Shown piece by piece: positions 34,369 to 44,969 of a stretch of DNA of 64,000 nucleotides. The stretch lies in the NCBI GenBank assembly GCA_025526995.1, contig JAHLKG010000020.1, positions 62,001 through 126,000 on the forward strand. Reading direction: 5' to 3'. Both the position numbers and the translations under genes were made by a program. The first letter of the stretch is position 1. Each line of letters opens with the position of its first letter. The stretch comes from Powellomyces hirtus. Taxonomy: Eukaryota; Chytridiomycota; Chytridiomycetes; Spizellomycetales; Powellomycetaceae. The notes beneath the pieces were generated by a model that saw nothing but the letters and a program-made list of their open reading frames with translations, had not been told where the DNA came from and did no database searches.

Positions 34369-34617
34369 ATGCTCAAACGCACCCCAACACGGATCCCGCT
34401 CACACCCGTCGACGTCGACCTTCTCCGGGCCCAGATTGCCGTCCGCAAAAACAATGCTAACACCACCAACAACACCACTGACAACGAGAATGGGTCATAT
34501 GCATCCACGCCCCAACAGTACCACAACAACCACGCACCACCACCACCACCGCGCGTCAATGAACAGATCCAGAGGGATGCTCGACGCGGGATGGCGGCTG
34601 CGGATCGGATATTGTAA
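34369..34617 (+). CDS. CDC26-like subunit of the anaphase-promoting complex
   Basis: 82-aa protein beginning MLKRTPTRIPLTPVDVDLLR. APC/C subunit Cdc26 is a very small protein whose N-terminal MLRR-PT-I-LT pattern threads through the TPR superhelix of Cdc16/APC6 and stabilises it; this sequence matches that pattern and size. The rest is Asn/Thr-rich and Pro-rich and unstructured. A longer in-frame extension upstream exists to 34174 but it lacks conserved sequence and the conserved N-terminus must be free, so ATG 34369 is chosen. Single exon, 338 bp after the methyltransferase gene on the same strand. The assignment rests on about 20 residues. Confidence 0.7.
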   Translation: MLKRTPTRIPLTPVDVDLLRAQIAVRKNNANTTNNTTDNENGSYASTPQQYHNNHAPPPPPRVNEQIQRDARRGMAAADRIL

Positions 34618-35134
34618 GATGAGGGGTGACATAAAATGTGGGGGAGGAACCATGTGCGGATTACACAGAAAGAGGGCAGAAAGCATATGCCCATGCAAAC
34701 GGCACTTACCGCCTTCGGGAAAGAAAAACAAGAGTCCGCTCATACCTGTCGAAAGATATCCCACTATTCCCGTGTGCTGGAACCAGAACACTTCAAATTT
34801 GAATAGGATGTTACTGTCTATTGACTGCTTGTCGATCGGCGAGTTGCTATTTTTGGGCTGGAGAAATGCTATGAGGTCCTCAAATGGTTGAGGGGCGTAG
34901 TAAGTCGTGTACGGTGGCAAAATCAGAGATATCAATTGAAAGAGTCACATTCCACAATATCGACAGGGTGTGAAGAGGTAAATTAAATATGAGGAAACAT
35001 ACAGAAAGTAAAAGACAGATTAAACGGGCATGAAAGTAGGTAGCAAAACAGAAAAAAAAACAGAAAGTCAAAGGCAGACAAGAGGCTCGCTCTCATAAGG
35101 GTGACATGCAGGCGGGCAGCAATGCGCGGGCCAT
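34618..35134. other. Intergenic, convergent 3' flanks
   Basis: Between CDC26-like (+) and the glycerol-3-phosphate dehydrogenase gene (-). No feature seen. Confidence 0.4.
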
Positions 35135-37900
35135 CTAAACACCGCCACCGCTGCGCTCGGGCTGCTGGCCTGGCTGCTTGACGTCAGCGCCAGTTTGAGG
35201 GCCAATGCGAGATCGGCTTTGGATGTCCCTGACGGAGCCCAGGACCTAGAATAGCATGTCAAAATCAGTAACGTGAAAACCTAGCAAAATACAATATGAT
35301 GACATATTCAGCATTTCTTACTTCCAAGAATTCGTTGAACTCAACACCTCCGCTCCTGTTGGTGTTGAGTTGCAGTGTGGCAATAACGCCATCTACTTCC
35401 TTCTGAGACATCTTGATGCCGAGCGATTTGAGGATCTTGGAAAGGTCCTTCTCACTGATGTACCCGTCCTTGTTCTTGTCTAGCTTCTGGAACTCTGCCT
35501 GGTATTGCGCGAGCTCGTCGGGGCGGAAGTGGGATCGTTCGTAGAAGTGGGCTTCGTTGGGGGCGGAGGGGTCACGCAGTCCCATGTACTTGAGGAAGTC
35601 CTTGCCTTGGGCGAGCTCCTGCTTCTTGCGAGCGTCGTTCCAGTTGAGTTCTTCGGCCATTATGTCAATCACGCGGGGCAGGGCCTCGAGGGCGGCTTGG
35701 GCGTTCAGGAAAGCAAGACGTGTGCGACGAGCAATCACGTCCACGGCAGTGCAAGCGTATTCACGCTGCACGGCGTATCGGACTTCAGCCTCAATGTAGG
35801 GGTATCCTGCGGCCAGATGTTTACCAAACACGGGCCACCTGTTTCCGGACCGGGAGGCAAGGGAGGCAACAGCCCATGCACGGTCTCCGTAGGCCTCGGT
35901 CAGATGTTGGGCAACTTCCAGCTCAATACCAAAGTGTTGCACCAGCTTAATGAACATGTTCTTGCTCCAGTTGTGAGAACCGACCAGGAGAACGTCCTCT
36001 GTGATGCAAGGCCCCTTGGGCTTCAGGTCTGCAACAGAAGCTTCTGTCAGTATCAAGGAATGAGGGGTGACGCTGCGACCGATAGCTTAGAGTATTACCA
36101 AAGACTTGAATAGCCTTGTCAATGGTCTCGGCAGCCATCTCTCGGTAAGTGGTCCACTTTCCACCGGCAATGGTCAGCAGACCGCTCTCGCTCACGTTGA
36201 TCATATGGTTGCGGACGAGAGACTCGGTGTTCTTGGCGTGAGGGTCACGGACAAGGGGACGGATTCCGGACCATGCGGCCAGAACATCACCTCGGCGGAC
36301 CTTGATCTCCGGAGACAGGTAATTCTCAATCTCGCTGAGAATCCAGGTGATTTCTTTTTCGGACGGGATGGGGTTCTGAGTGACTTCAGTGGGGGCGTCT
36401 GTACAGGGACCGATGAGCATCAAGAGGGAATCAGACTTGCAAATTTTGAAATGATGTCGAACATACCGGTGGTTCCGGCAATGGTGCTTCCCTGCCATGG
36501 CAGGAAAAAGATGACACGACCATCGCTGGTAGCAGGATCAATCAATCCCATGTTGCGAGGGCTGTAGTAGCTGGGCAAGACAATGTGGGTTCCGGAACTG
36601 GGGGCGACAATTTCGGCGGTCTGCATTCCGGAATCGAGTTTGCGAAGACCATCGGTGAAGGGGCCGGTGGCGTTGATGACACCCTTAGCCTTGACCTCCC
36701 ATTCTTCACCGGTCAGGTTGTCACGAACAACGGCGCCATAAATTTCCTCAGAGCCGAATTTGTGCTGGCCGAGAAGAGTTGTCCTCTTCTTTTTCAGAAG
36801 TCTCACAACCTCGGTGTGGTTAGCGACAACAGCACCGTGAGCCACGGCGGTCAGTGCCAGGGCAACGTTCATGCGAGCGTCGTTGTGAGCACCATCATAG
36901 TAGACCAGGGACGCGACCAGGTTATCCCTCTTCAACATGGGAAACGCTTCCAGAGCCTTGCCCTTGCTCAGGAAGTAACTCTGGGACAAAGAGTCGCCGC
37001 TGAAGTAGGCAAGGAGATCGTAAGCCTTGCAACCCGCCCAATAGTAAGGAACTTTCCACAATTGGTAAAGAGGAATCATGGTTGGCAGCTGGTAAGAGAG
37101 GTAAGGCGCAATCTTCAGGAAGACACCACGCTCATGCAGAGCCTCCTTGACGAGCTTGTACTGCTCGTAGTCTAGTTCCCAGAAGGCTTTCTCAAGGTAT
37201 CGCACACCTCCATGGACAAGCTTGGTACTCCTGGAACTTGTTCCTGTAGAGCAAACATGTCAGTCAAATACCCCGTTTGTGATAATTTTTGGTAGAACAA
37301 CAAGAAGAGGATCGCTTTGGCCTCGAACCGAATTGCATGTCGCCACTCGAGCACAGCGGTTTCGGGCGCAAACACACCATTCGAGCCGTAACGATAGCGT
37401 TTGTCTCAACGCGCTTGACAGCGCGAATGGTCGATCATTCCCTTTCACCACACCTCACAGCCGTCTCTCACACGCTCGTACTACTCACCAGACGCAAAGT
37501 CGTCTCTTTCTACGAGGGCGACCTTCAGCCCTCTTGTAGCCGCATCAACGGCACATCCAGTTCCGGTGGCACCACCACCGACGATCAGCAAATCGAATTC
37601 AGGGGCACCGCCGACTGCCGACTTGCCCTTGAGGGCGTCTATCATTTCTTTCCGCGAAGGCGGAGTCCATAGGGAGTGGATCTGCTTGTCGGCATCTGTG
37701 ATGGGAATACCCTGTGCTTCGGCATGCAGAGGATGTCTTAGAAGGAAGCTGGGAACGTGGGAAGCGGCGGACTTTTGAAGTTTTTGTTTTGTTGACTCGC
37801 CGTCAGTGGAGTTGAGAGCGGAGAACGCGGTGTAAGAGAGAGTTCCTGCGGTAGCGGTTGCAGCAGCAAGCTGCAGCGGACGCCTGATGTTGCGCCACAT
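35135..37900 (-). CDS. GUT2: Mitochondrial FAD glycerol-3-phosphate dehydrogenase with EF-hands
   Basis: Oxidises glycerol-3-phosphate to dihydroxyacetone phosphate at the inner mitochondrial membrane and passes electrons to ubiquinone; glycerol catabolism and G3P shuttle. Five exons: 37489-37900, 36467-37243, 36099-36398, 35322-36028, 35135-35245, 768 aa (yeast about 650, human 727). N-terminal basic/hydrophobic targeting segment [22 protein letters not shown] loop [74 protein letters not shown]. The C-terminus has an EF-hand [12 protein letters not shown] and a second, degenerate one ([12 protein letters not shown]), as in the calcium-regulated animal and some fungal enzymes but unlike yeast. 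It ends RSGGGV, like the human RSCGGL end. Intact. Confidence 0.96.
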
Positions 37901-38682
37901 AGCGTGAGAATGTTCCTACTGCAGCAAGTGTGGGGGGGGGGGGGGGGTAGAGAAGAATGCGGTGGGGAATGGGCGAAACCGTTGGGGGATAAAGGATTCG
38001 CAGGGCCGTACAAATTACAAAATTGACGTCGTTGCTGTCTTGTCGTCAGTCAGTCAGTCAGTCAGTCGGTCTCTCTTTCGTCGTCAGGTACAAAGTCTAA
38101 TGATAATCATAAGGGAAATGATCTTATGGTAGATACTACTATGCCATTATGATTGAGACAGACAGAACATCATCAGGTCCAATAGTCGAGAGATCACCAA
38201 CTCGGCCGCCCGCAATCTCGCAGTGCGTATATATAGTATGCTGTGGCACGTGGTTTGATTCTGCCAACACGCGTTTCTTTCTTTCTTTTCGCGGCGAGTG
38301 GCGCTGGCCAATCCCTTCTCCCTTCTCCCGTGTTTGTCCGTTGATGTTCTGTCCGTTCTGCCTGTTCAAATAACCATCCATTGGTGATTGTTGTGTACTC
38401 GCACACAAATAGATGTGCACTTGTCAATGCAGTGATGGAAATGTTGTCTATCAAGCTGCCCAGTAAGAAAAGTACTTGGCTTCCGAGTCCGCTGCTGTTT
38501 GTCCGATCGGGTGCGGGATCGTATTGTAGCTGACAATTGGTGGTTGAATTTCGGGGAGACCGCGCTTGTAAATTTTCCCTTAGCGGCAAACCGGTTTTCG
38601 CGGGATCAAGAAAGGCAGGGGTTGGGAGTTCGGACTCGGGAGTTTTCCCACGCTCTCCGCTCCGTCCTTTTTCCCACCCGGT
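37901..38682. promoter_or_regulatory. Divergent intergenic region of GUT2 and the SET gene
   Basis: Has a poly-G run (37931-37947) just upstream of the GUT2 start and a GTCA tandem at about 38045-38069. No coding region. Presumed promoter for both flanking genes. Confidence 0.5.
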
Positions 38683-39521
38683 ATGTCAACACAGCAGGAA
38701 CCACCCAACTGGCCAACGTCAATAGAATATCTGATCACATATGAGTGGGCTCCCTCAATTCCATACCATGTCAAGTACGGATACTTTTGTCTCGACCCAG
38801 AGGGTCCGCCGGAAGACGAAATCCCTACACGGAAGGTGACTCGTTCAGGCACCTCGCCTGTAGAGATTCGCATTCTGGACAATCCGGATCACCCGGCTTG
38901 TGGCGAGCGCGGACTGTTTGCCACGAAACGCATTCCACCATTCTCTTGGATTCTAGATTGTAAGAAACGCGTCAGAGTTTGACCTTGTGTGAGTCGTCAT
39001 AAAGGTCGAGAAACGGCGGCCTGACCGCTGGTCATTGTCTTCGGTTCGCAGAGCAAAATGCAGTCACATCGTCTTGCTCGAGGATGATGGGGTCTTTTTC
39101 ATGTTCTCACCAACGGTGATGCTTCCACGCTGCTCCTCTAGACATTGGCGTGATCAATCTCACAGCGTCGATACCACCAGAACGTACCTACACGCTCAGC
39201 TACCACGGCCCTCTCTCGATCGACGCGTCTGAACGTGGCAATCAAGGTCGCTGCATCAATGACTGGACGGGAATTGCGACGCGGCCAAATGCTGATTTTG
39301 ACGTTTACCGAGACGCTGTCAGCCATGAGGTGCGCACAGGCGTTTGGTCCTTGAACCAATGGATTGAGATTGGAGATGAAATCCTTGCTGTCTACGGAGG
39401 AGAGTTCTGGGGCGACAATGATGGCAGGCGGCGGTGGGATCCCGAGTGGGATGCAGGCGAAGAAGAGCACCTGCGAGAACAAGCTGCAGTTCAAGTGAAT
39501 AGTGATGTTAAAGAGCTCTAA
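38683..39521 (+). CDS. SET-domain protein, putative lysine methyltransferase
   Basis: Two exons, 38683-38959 and 39142-39521 (intron 182 nt), 218 aa. The SET fold signatures are in order: GERGLFATKRIPPFSWILDY then IGVI (strand 1-2, joined exactly across the intron), RCINDWTGI with PNADF (the region that in classic SET enzymes is NHS-x-x-PN), and IEIGDEILAVYGGEFW (the G-D-E-x-L ... YG motif). There are no pre-SET or post-SET cysteines, and the NH of the pseudoknot motif is replaced by ND, as in many small fungal SET proteins. Substrate (histone or non-histone) cannot be told. The protein ends 34 residues after the SET domain. Confidence 0.82.
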
Positions 39522-39818
39522 ATTTCATGGTCAATCAAGGCCGCGTCGGTGATGTTGCTGCCCGACTGCTCTGATGACATTCGAGGAAGACAAGGTCTCC
39601 CGAAGTCAGACGTATTCAGAGTGGAAGCATAATGGCATTATCAGATTTCCAGCCAGAATGAGGTGGTTTTATTTACTGAATCTGTACAAATCTTTGATCT
39701 ACATGTGTAGAGCTGAGGGGTAGCAACTGTAAACTATGAACAGGGATATACTCTTTCGATCAAACGCACGTTGTCGAATGAACGCTCGGTTGAGGCTCTG
39801 GGATTTCCGAGAGAGGAT

Positions 39819-40574
39819 TTAGAAAATCACTGTCCCGCTCGCAATCTGTTGGCTCAATGTCGGGTTTTGGGCAATGCTGGCACCTGCGGCAGCGGAAGCC
39901 TTGGTCATCTTGTCGGCGACAATCCGGGAGAAGATGATGCCGCCGTTGGTGTTGATATGGGTGAGATCGCCTTGGGCCAGGTTGAGCCTGTTCGCGGCAG
40001 CCTTGCCAATGGCCTTAACGTAGGCAAACGACACCGTGTGGAGGTCGAGAAACTTGATCTTTTTGTCCAACGCAACCGCCTTGGCAGCTTCCGCCCACGG
40101 CTTGAGTGAGTCCGTCAGTGTGCCATCGGCGGCAAATGTACGACGGCACAGCGAGGTGACAATCATCGGGGTGGCCTTGATGGCCTTCACTTGGTCCACG
40201 AGAGCAGCCATGTTGGCCGAGTACTGGGCGAGCGACATGTTCTTCTCAACCTTCTGGTCATTGTGGCCAAACTGGATCGTCACAATGGCGGTCTCCCCGC
40301 GGGCCACGGCCTCCTTGGCGTTGTTTAAAACTTTGGTCCAATAACCCCCCGCAACAAACGAGGCGGTAGTGGCTCCCCCCTTGGCTCCGTTGAAGCACGT
40401 TCCCGCAGCTACGAGAGAGCAGAAGCTGTCTCCCCATCCACCGTTGGTCGCTGTGGTCGAATCCCCGGCGAGAGCAAAGCTGTATTTTCTGGCGGTGGGG
40501 ACGGCCGCTGCGGACACTATCGAGGTGCCGGCGAGCGCGAGCAAGACAGTGGAGAAGACGTTGGTGAGCTGCAT
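39819..40574 (-). CDS. Secreted rhamnogalacturonan acetylesterase (SGNH, CE12)
   Basis: Removes acetyl groups from the rhamnogalacturonan backbone of pectin, outside the cell. 251 aa, single exon. Signal peptide MQLTNVFSTVLLALAGTSIVSA. SGNH blocks: block I GDSTT (nucleophile Ser), block II GGWGDSF, block III FGHND, and block V DLTHIN with the catalytic Asp and His. Length equals fungal CE12 enzymes (about 230-250). Implies growth on or infection of plant material. Being intronless among intron-rich genes is mildly unusual but small secreted hydrolases often are. Confidence 0.93.
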   Translation of the reverse strand: MQLTNVFSTVLLALAGTSIVSAAAVPTARKYSFALAGDSTTATNGGWGDSFCSLVAAGTCFNGAKGGATTASFVAGGYWTKVLNNAKEAVARGETAIVTIQFGHNDQKVEKNMSLAQYSANMAALVDQVKAIKATPMIVTSLCRRTFAADGTLTDSLKPWAEAAKAVALDKKIKFLDLHTVSFAYVKAIGKAAANRLNLAQGDLTHINTNGGIIFSRIVADKMTKASAAAGASIAQNPTLSQQIASGTVIF

Positions 40575-42977
40575 GAGGGTCGGTGCTTGGAATTAAACTT
40601 GGTGTTGGGACTTTTGAACCAGAGACGTCCCCGGACGTCGGCTCGCTATTTGTATTTACTCCACTTCATCTCAATGTCCTTTCCGGTCGAGAAACATACA
40701 TTACAAATCTTGCTGGTCATGCTTGCAGTCCCCCCACCGGGCCCCATGGTTTTGCAGCCAACACAAAAATAATTCAAATGAGTGGTTGGCTGGCAGGATA
40801 CATAACCCTGGGTCCCCGATGCATGCGCGTTCCAAAATGCCAATTTTGGAACATGCATTGACGTGTAGCGGTGCGATGGGACACCAAGATGATGGCTCAA
40901 AGTAACAGCTCGGTGCGGAAATAGAAATGTCAAAAGTACACTACGTACTGCCTGTGAAACGCGATTGCAGAGTATGGGATGGGGAACTACGCGTATATGT
41001 CCCCAGCACCAGGTTACGAGCCGCGTACACGTCGGCAAAGAGTGTTTCAGGCTAGCTACGTGACGGATAGAGCCCTGCTTCCTTTTCGCCAAAAAAGCGC
41101 CGGCCTGTCCGTCAGAGACCCCCCGGGGTCTGACTTGCGCTACGCACTCCTTTACTCCCCGACCAAGCTTTGTGCTTGCTGGGGACTGGATCTGATGAAG
41201 CCATCGGATCTTCTGCTTTACAGCACCTTTGACATGTGACTTGCTGTTGGGAAGCTACAAGGGTCCATCTTGTTTCTTTCGGAAAAGCCGGTGGGACCGC
41301 AGATAGATGGCCCGAGGGCGCATGCATCCTTATGAAGTCATCGGTTGCCAATGTCAGCGTCCGACTGTTTGCGGGAGGGAATCGGGAAAATTCCAGAGCA
41401 TACCGCATTTTCGGTTTCGCGGAGGCCCTGCGCCACACCTCGTTCGCACGAGGAAGAGCCGTTTGGCCCATTTCATACTTACTAACATGCACAACGGGAA
41501 CCCCCTCTGATTAACATGACTACTGCTTATAATCGCTTTGGAAAGGATGAGGAAGCGCGTGACGCACAACAGAAATTCCGAGTTTGCCCACGCGGACTTG
41601 TGAAGCAAACTTTTTCACGAAAACATCATCTCAAAAAGACGATTTTGGGGGAGGGACGAGCGCTGTGCCCGTCCGGGATCGGGTGACAGGGAAGGATATG
41701 TATTACAGAACACGGCCACCAACGGCAATCATCCATCCATTGCCGCATCTGGGTATTGGTTCCGCTCGATTGGTAATTTCTGCGGCGCTCTCGTCATTTG
41801 CCCTGACGGCCCATCATAAATCAAGTGGCTAGTTGCTGGTCGGCCAAGAACCATGCCAACTAGCGTGGGAACATAGCAAAGCCCTGATGGAGCGAGCATA
41901 AGGGGTTGTGAGATGCAAGAGAGAGCGCGGTGAGACGGAGATGGGCGGAATCAGTCTTTCTGGTCATCTTCTAAGCCTACAACCCTGGACGGACAGCAAC
42001 AACGGACGCTGAACATTGGTATACCAGAAGCGATCGACAAAGCCGACGCAGGCAACCTGAGGACTATCACAGCTTCTCCACCGTGTCGTACCAATCGATG
42101 TGATGTTGCTGCTATCTCTCGATGCGGTATAGTTGGCTTGTGTCACGATTTCCTCATTCCTTACTGGGAGGTCGGAGTGATCCTCTGGACCGTCCCACGC
42201 AATGTAAAACGCATCACGCACCCCGCCCATGCGCCCGAAGAAGGTCGGTTCGCCAGCAACTTCTTCCTCATTCCGCCAACTCATTCTGCCAATCATTGGT
42301 TGAAAAGAGACTTGAAAAGACGGCAAATGCTCAGTACGTAGTCGTATGGATTGTCTCAGAACCCGTATTGCGTGAGCGGTGATCCTCTCGCTGGTATGAC
42401 AGCGACCCTGTCTGGTCCGCGTTTCCATCCGCAACTGAAGGCTATGGTCATCACTAACGTCGAGCTGAACTTTGTTCATGGCCGGGCTTGTTTGAATTAT
42501 TTGAATACATCCCAAACCCCTCGGCATACACCAAAACAAGGGTGTCTTGAAAACGCTGTGGTGTCAAGACAATACCATGCTTTTTATAATGCGGTGCAGA
42601 ACCCGACCAGCGTCTCCCCATGTAATACGGTTGATAAGTCTACTTTCATCAAGAAATGAGGGGCTATGCAAACCCAGCCGAAAACCCATTTGTTTTACTG
42701 ACACCGAAAAGCTGGCCAAAGAGTGGGTGACCTCGCGAGGGTGGAAGCAATTCAGCAGGAGGATCCGCTGCAAAACTCCATACTCTGACGGTTGCTGTGC
42801 GATGCACCGCTGTTCACAACAAGCGTTTTGCGTCACTTTGTCACTTTGGGTCTGAGCTACGAAATGTGAATGCTGAAACGCGGTGTGCGCAGCGATGGTT
42901 GTCCACCGCCTCTTGGCCCCCCACGCCTTCCCCTTCCGTGATTCCGTTCGTCAGAAACTAACGGGTACTCAAACGAC
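40575..42977. other. 2.4-kb region without a recognised gene
   Basis: Between the acetylesterase start (-) and ARP1 start (+). It has a mix of short frames on both strands; the longest is a 191-codon minus-strand frame at 41964-42539 with no recognisable motif. No tRNA-like cloverleaf, LTR or microsatellite was noticed. Confidence 0.45.
41964..42539 (-). CDS. Unsupported 191-codon ORF
   Basis: Open frame in the otherwise empty stretch upstream of ARP1. Composition is not obviously low-complexity but no family motif, signal peptide or intron pattern is visible. Listed only so the stretch is covered. Confidence 0.15.
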   Translation of the reverse strand: MFWCMPRGLGCIQIIQTSPAMNKVQLDVSDDHSLQLRMETRTRQGRCHTSERITAHAIRVLRQSIRLRTEHLPSFQVSFQPMIGRMSWRNEEEVAGEPTFFGRMGGVRDAFYIAWDGPEDHSDLPVRNEEIVTQANYTASRDSSNITSIGTTRWRSCDSPQVACVGFVDRFWYTNVQRPLLLSVQGCRLRR

Positions 42978-44571
42978 ATGGAATTCGACGATGTGCTGAC
43001 CAACCAGCCCGTCGTCATTGACAATGTACGTCTCACACAGTCCCCACCCAGCCGCACGGGCTGCGAGAACGCGGGGGTCCGCAATTCTTGGCGATCTTTC
43101 GTGATCTCTGCGTTCGAACGTGACCTGCATTTGAGGCTATATATTCGTTGACCTATTTGCTTGTTTGGATATGTAGGGATCTGGAGTCATCAAAGCTGGA
43201 TTCGCGGGCGATGACCAGCCGAAATCATACTTCCCGTCATTGTAAGCATAGAGAGAGACGCTACAGGCGGCCGCCCACCATTCCGAAACTGTGCGAACAA
43301 TGAGACACTGACATTCTGTCGATTTTCGCAGCGTCGGGCGGCCAAAGCACCTGCGCGTCATGGCTGGTGCTGTAGAAGGAGACACATTTATCGGGAAGAA
43401 GGCGCAGGAACTACGCGGCCTGCTGAGGATCAAATACCCCATAACCCACGGAATCGTTACAGATTGGGATGATATGGAGCGGATATGGGGATTTGTATAC
43501 GAGGAGGAGCTGAGGATATTAAGTGAAGAGGTACAGTATCCAGAATAATGCGGATACACATGGATGGGAGGACTGCGAAGAGTTGCGGTGGGCAGCTGTG
43601 GACTGTGGAAAGTCAGCTCACAGAACGCGTGTGTTTTCTGCTTTCCCCTGTTTGTTAGCACCCGGTGCTTTTGACCGAAGCGCCACAGAACCCACGCTCG
43701 AATCGAGACCAAGCTGCCCAGATCCTCTTCGAGACCTTCAACGTCCCCGCCCTCTTCACCTCCATCCAAGCCGTGCTGGCGCTCTACGCCTCGGGTCGCA
43801 CCACGGGCGTCGTCCTCGACATTGGCGACGGCGTCACCCACTCCGTCCCCGTCTATGAAGGCTTCACCATGCCGCACGCCGTCCAGCGCATCGACCTCGC
43901 TGGCCGCGACGTCACCGACCACCTCAATCTCCTCCTCCGCAAATCCACCGCATCCCCGACCTTCACCACTTCAGCCGAAAAGGAAATTGTCCGCGTCATC
44001 AAGGAAAAAACATGCTATGTCGCTCAAAACCCGATCAAAGAGGAAAAGGAATCTGCGGGGAAACAGATGTTTGATACATTTGTCCTCCCGGACGGTAACC
44101 CCCTCAAAATCCACAACGAGCGGTTCCGCGCACCTGAAATCCTCTTCCAGCCCGATCTCATCGGTCTCGAGTTCCCGGGCGTCCACCAACTCGTTGTCGA
44201 TTCCATCAACAAGGCCGACATGGATCTCCGCAAACATTTGTTTGGGAACATTGTCCTCAGCGGGGGAACCACCCTTACACGCGGATTCGGCGACCGCCTG
44301 CTGTCCGAAGTCAAACGGCTCGCGCTCAAAGACCTAAAGATCCGAATCCTCGCCCCGCCAGAACGGAGATGGAGTACCTGGATTGGAGGAAGTATCCTCG
44401 CGGGACTGAGTACGTGTTGACGAAACAGTATTGATCCCCTGGTCATCCCCATCCATGCCCCATGCTGACGAAAAACGCTTTTGCTTTTTAGGCACATTTA
44501 AGAAGATGTGGGTCAGCGCAGAAGAATGGCAGGAAGATCAAGAAATCATACATAAAAAGTTTATGGGATAA
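42978..44571 (+). CDS. ARP1: ARP1/centractin, actin-related filament protein of dynactin
   Basis: Forms the short actin-like filament of dynactin, the dynein activator for nuclear migration and retrograde transport. Five exons: 42978-43025, 43177-43241, 43332-43530, 43659-44409, 44492-44571, 380 aa (human ACTR1A 376). Colinear with ACTR1A throughout: [104 protein letters not shown] and TFKKMWVS. The nucleotide-binding loops (DNGSG and DIGDGVTH) are kept. Two exons are very short. No anomaly. Confidence 0.97.
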
Positions 44572-44969
44572 TCCAACAGCCACATTCTTTCCCACCACCT
44601 GCGGTCCGCACAGAACTTCATTCAACAATCATACCCTTGGGGCTCCGCTTTTCTGCCTTGCCCATCCGGACCCCACCTGTGACATATAAGCGCTATTCTG
44701 AATATATATTGTACAATTTCGGCAACGCAGGTAGCATGCGAACCAAAAAAGAGGGGTCAGAAGATGATTGAATAATAATTTACGTTTTGAGGGAAAAATG
44801 TACCAAAAACACAACAGGGGCGACACTATGAATAGGGTGACGACGGCCACCATGGGAGATAGAGAGGGTAAGGATACTGCGGATAGTCCGCTACACTAAA
44901 AAATGTATATGAAGCAACAGGGAGGGTCAACTGTTCAAAGTCAGTAGGAATGCAGCACAGGAAAGATAT
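44572..44969. other. Convergent 3' flanks of ARP1 and the LAM gene
   Basis: About 400 bp, nothing beyond presumed polyadenylation sequence (A-rich stretches near 44745-44800). Confidence 0.4.

Noticed and set aside
42122..42855. Short ORFs upstream of ARP1 as possible genes
   Set aside because: Overlapping small frames on both strands with no motif, start context or splice pattern.
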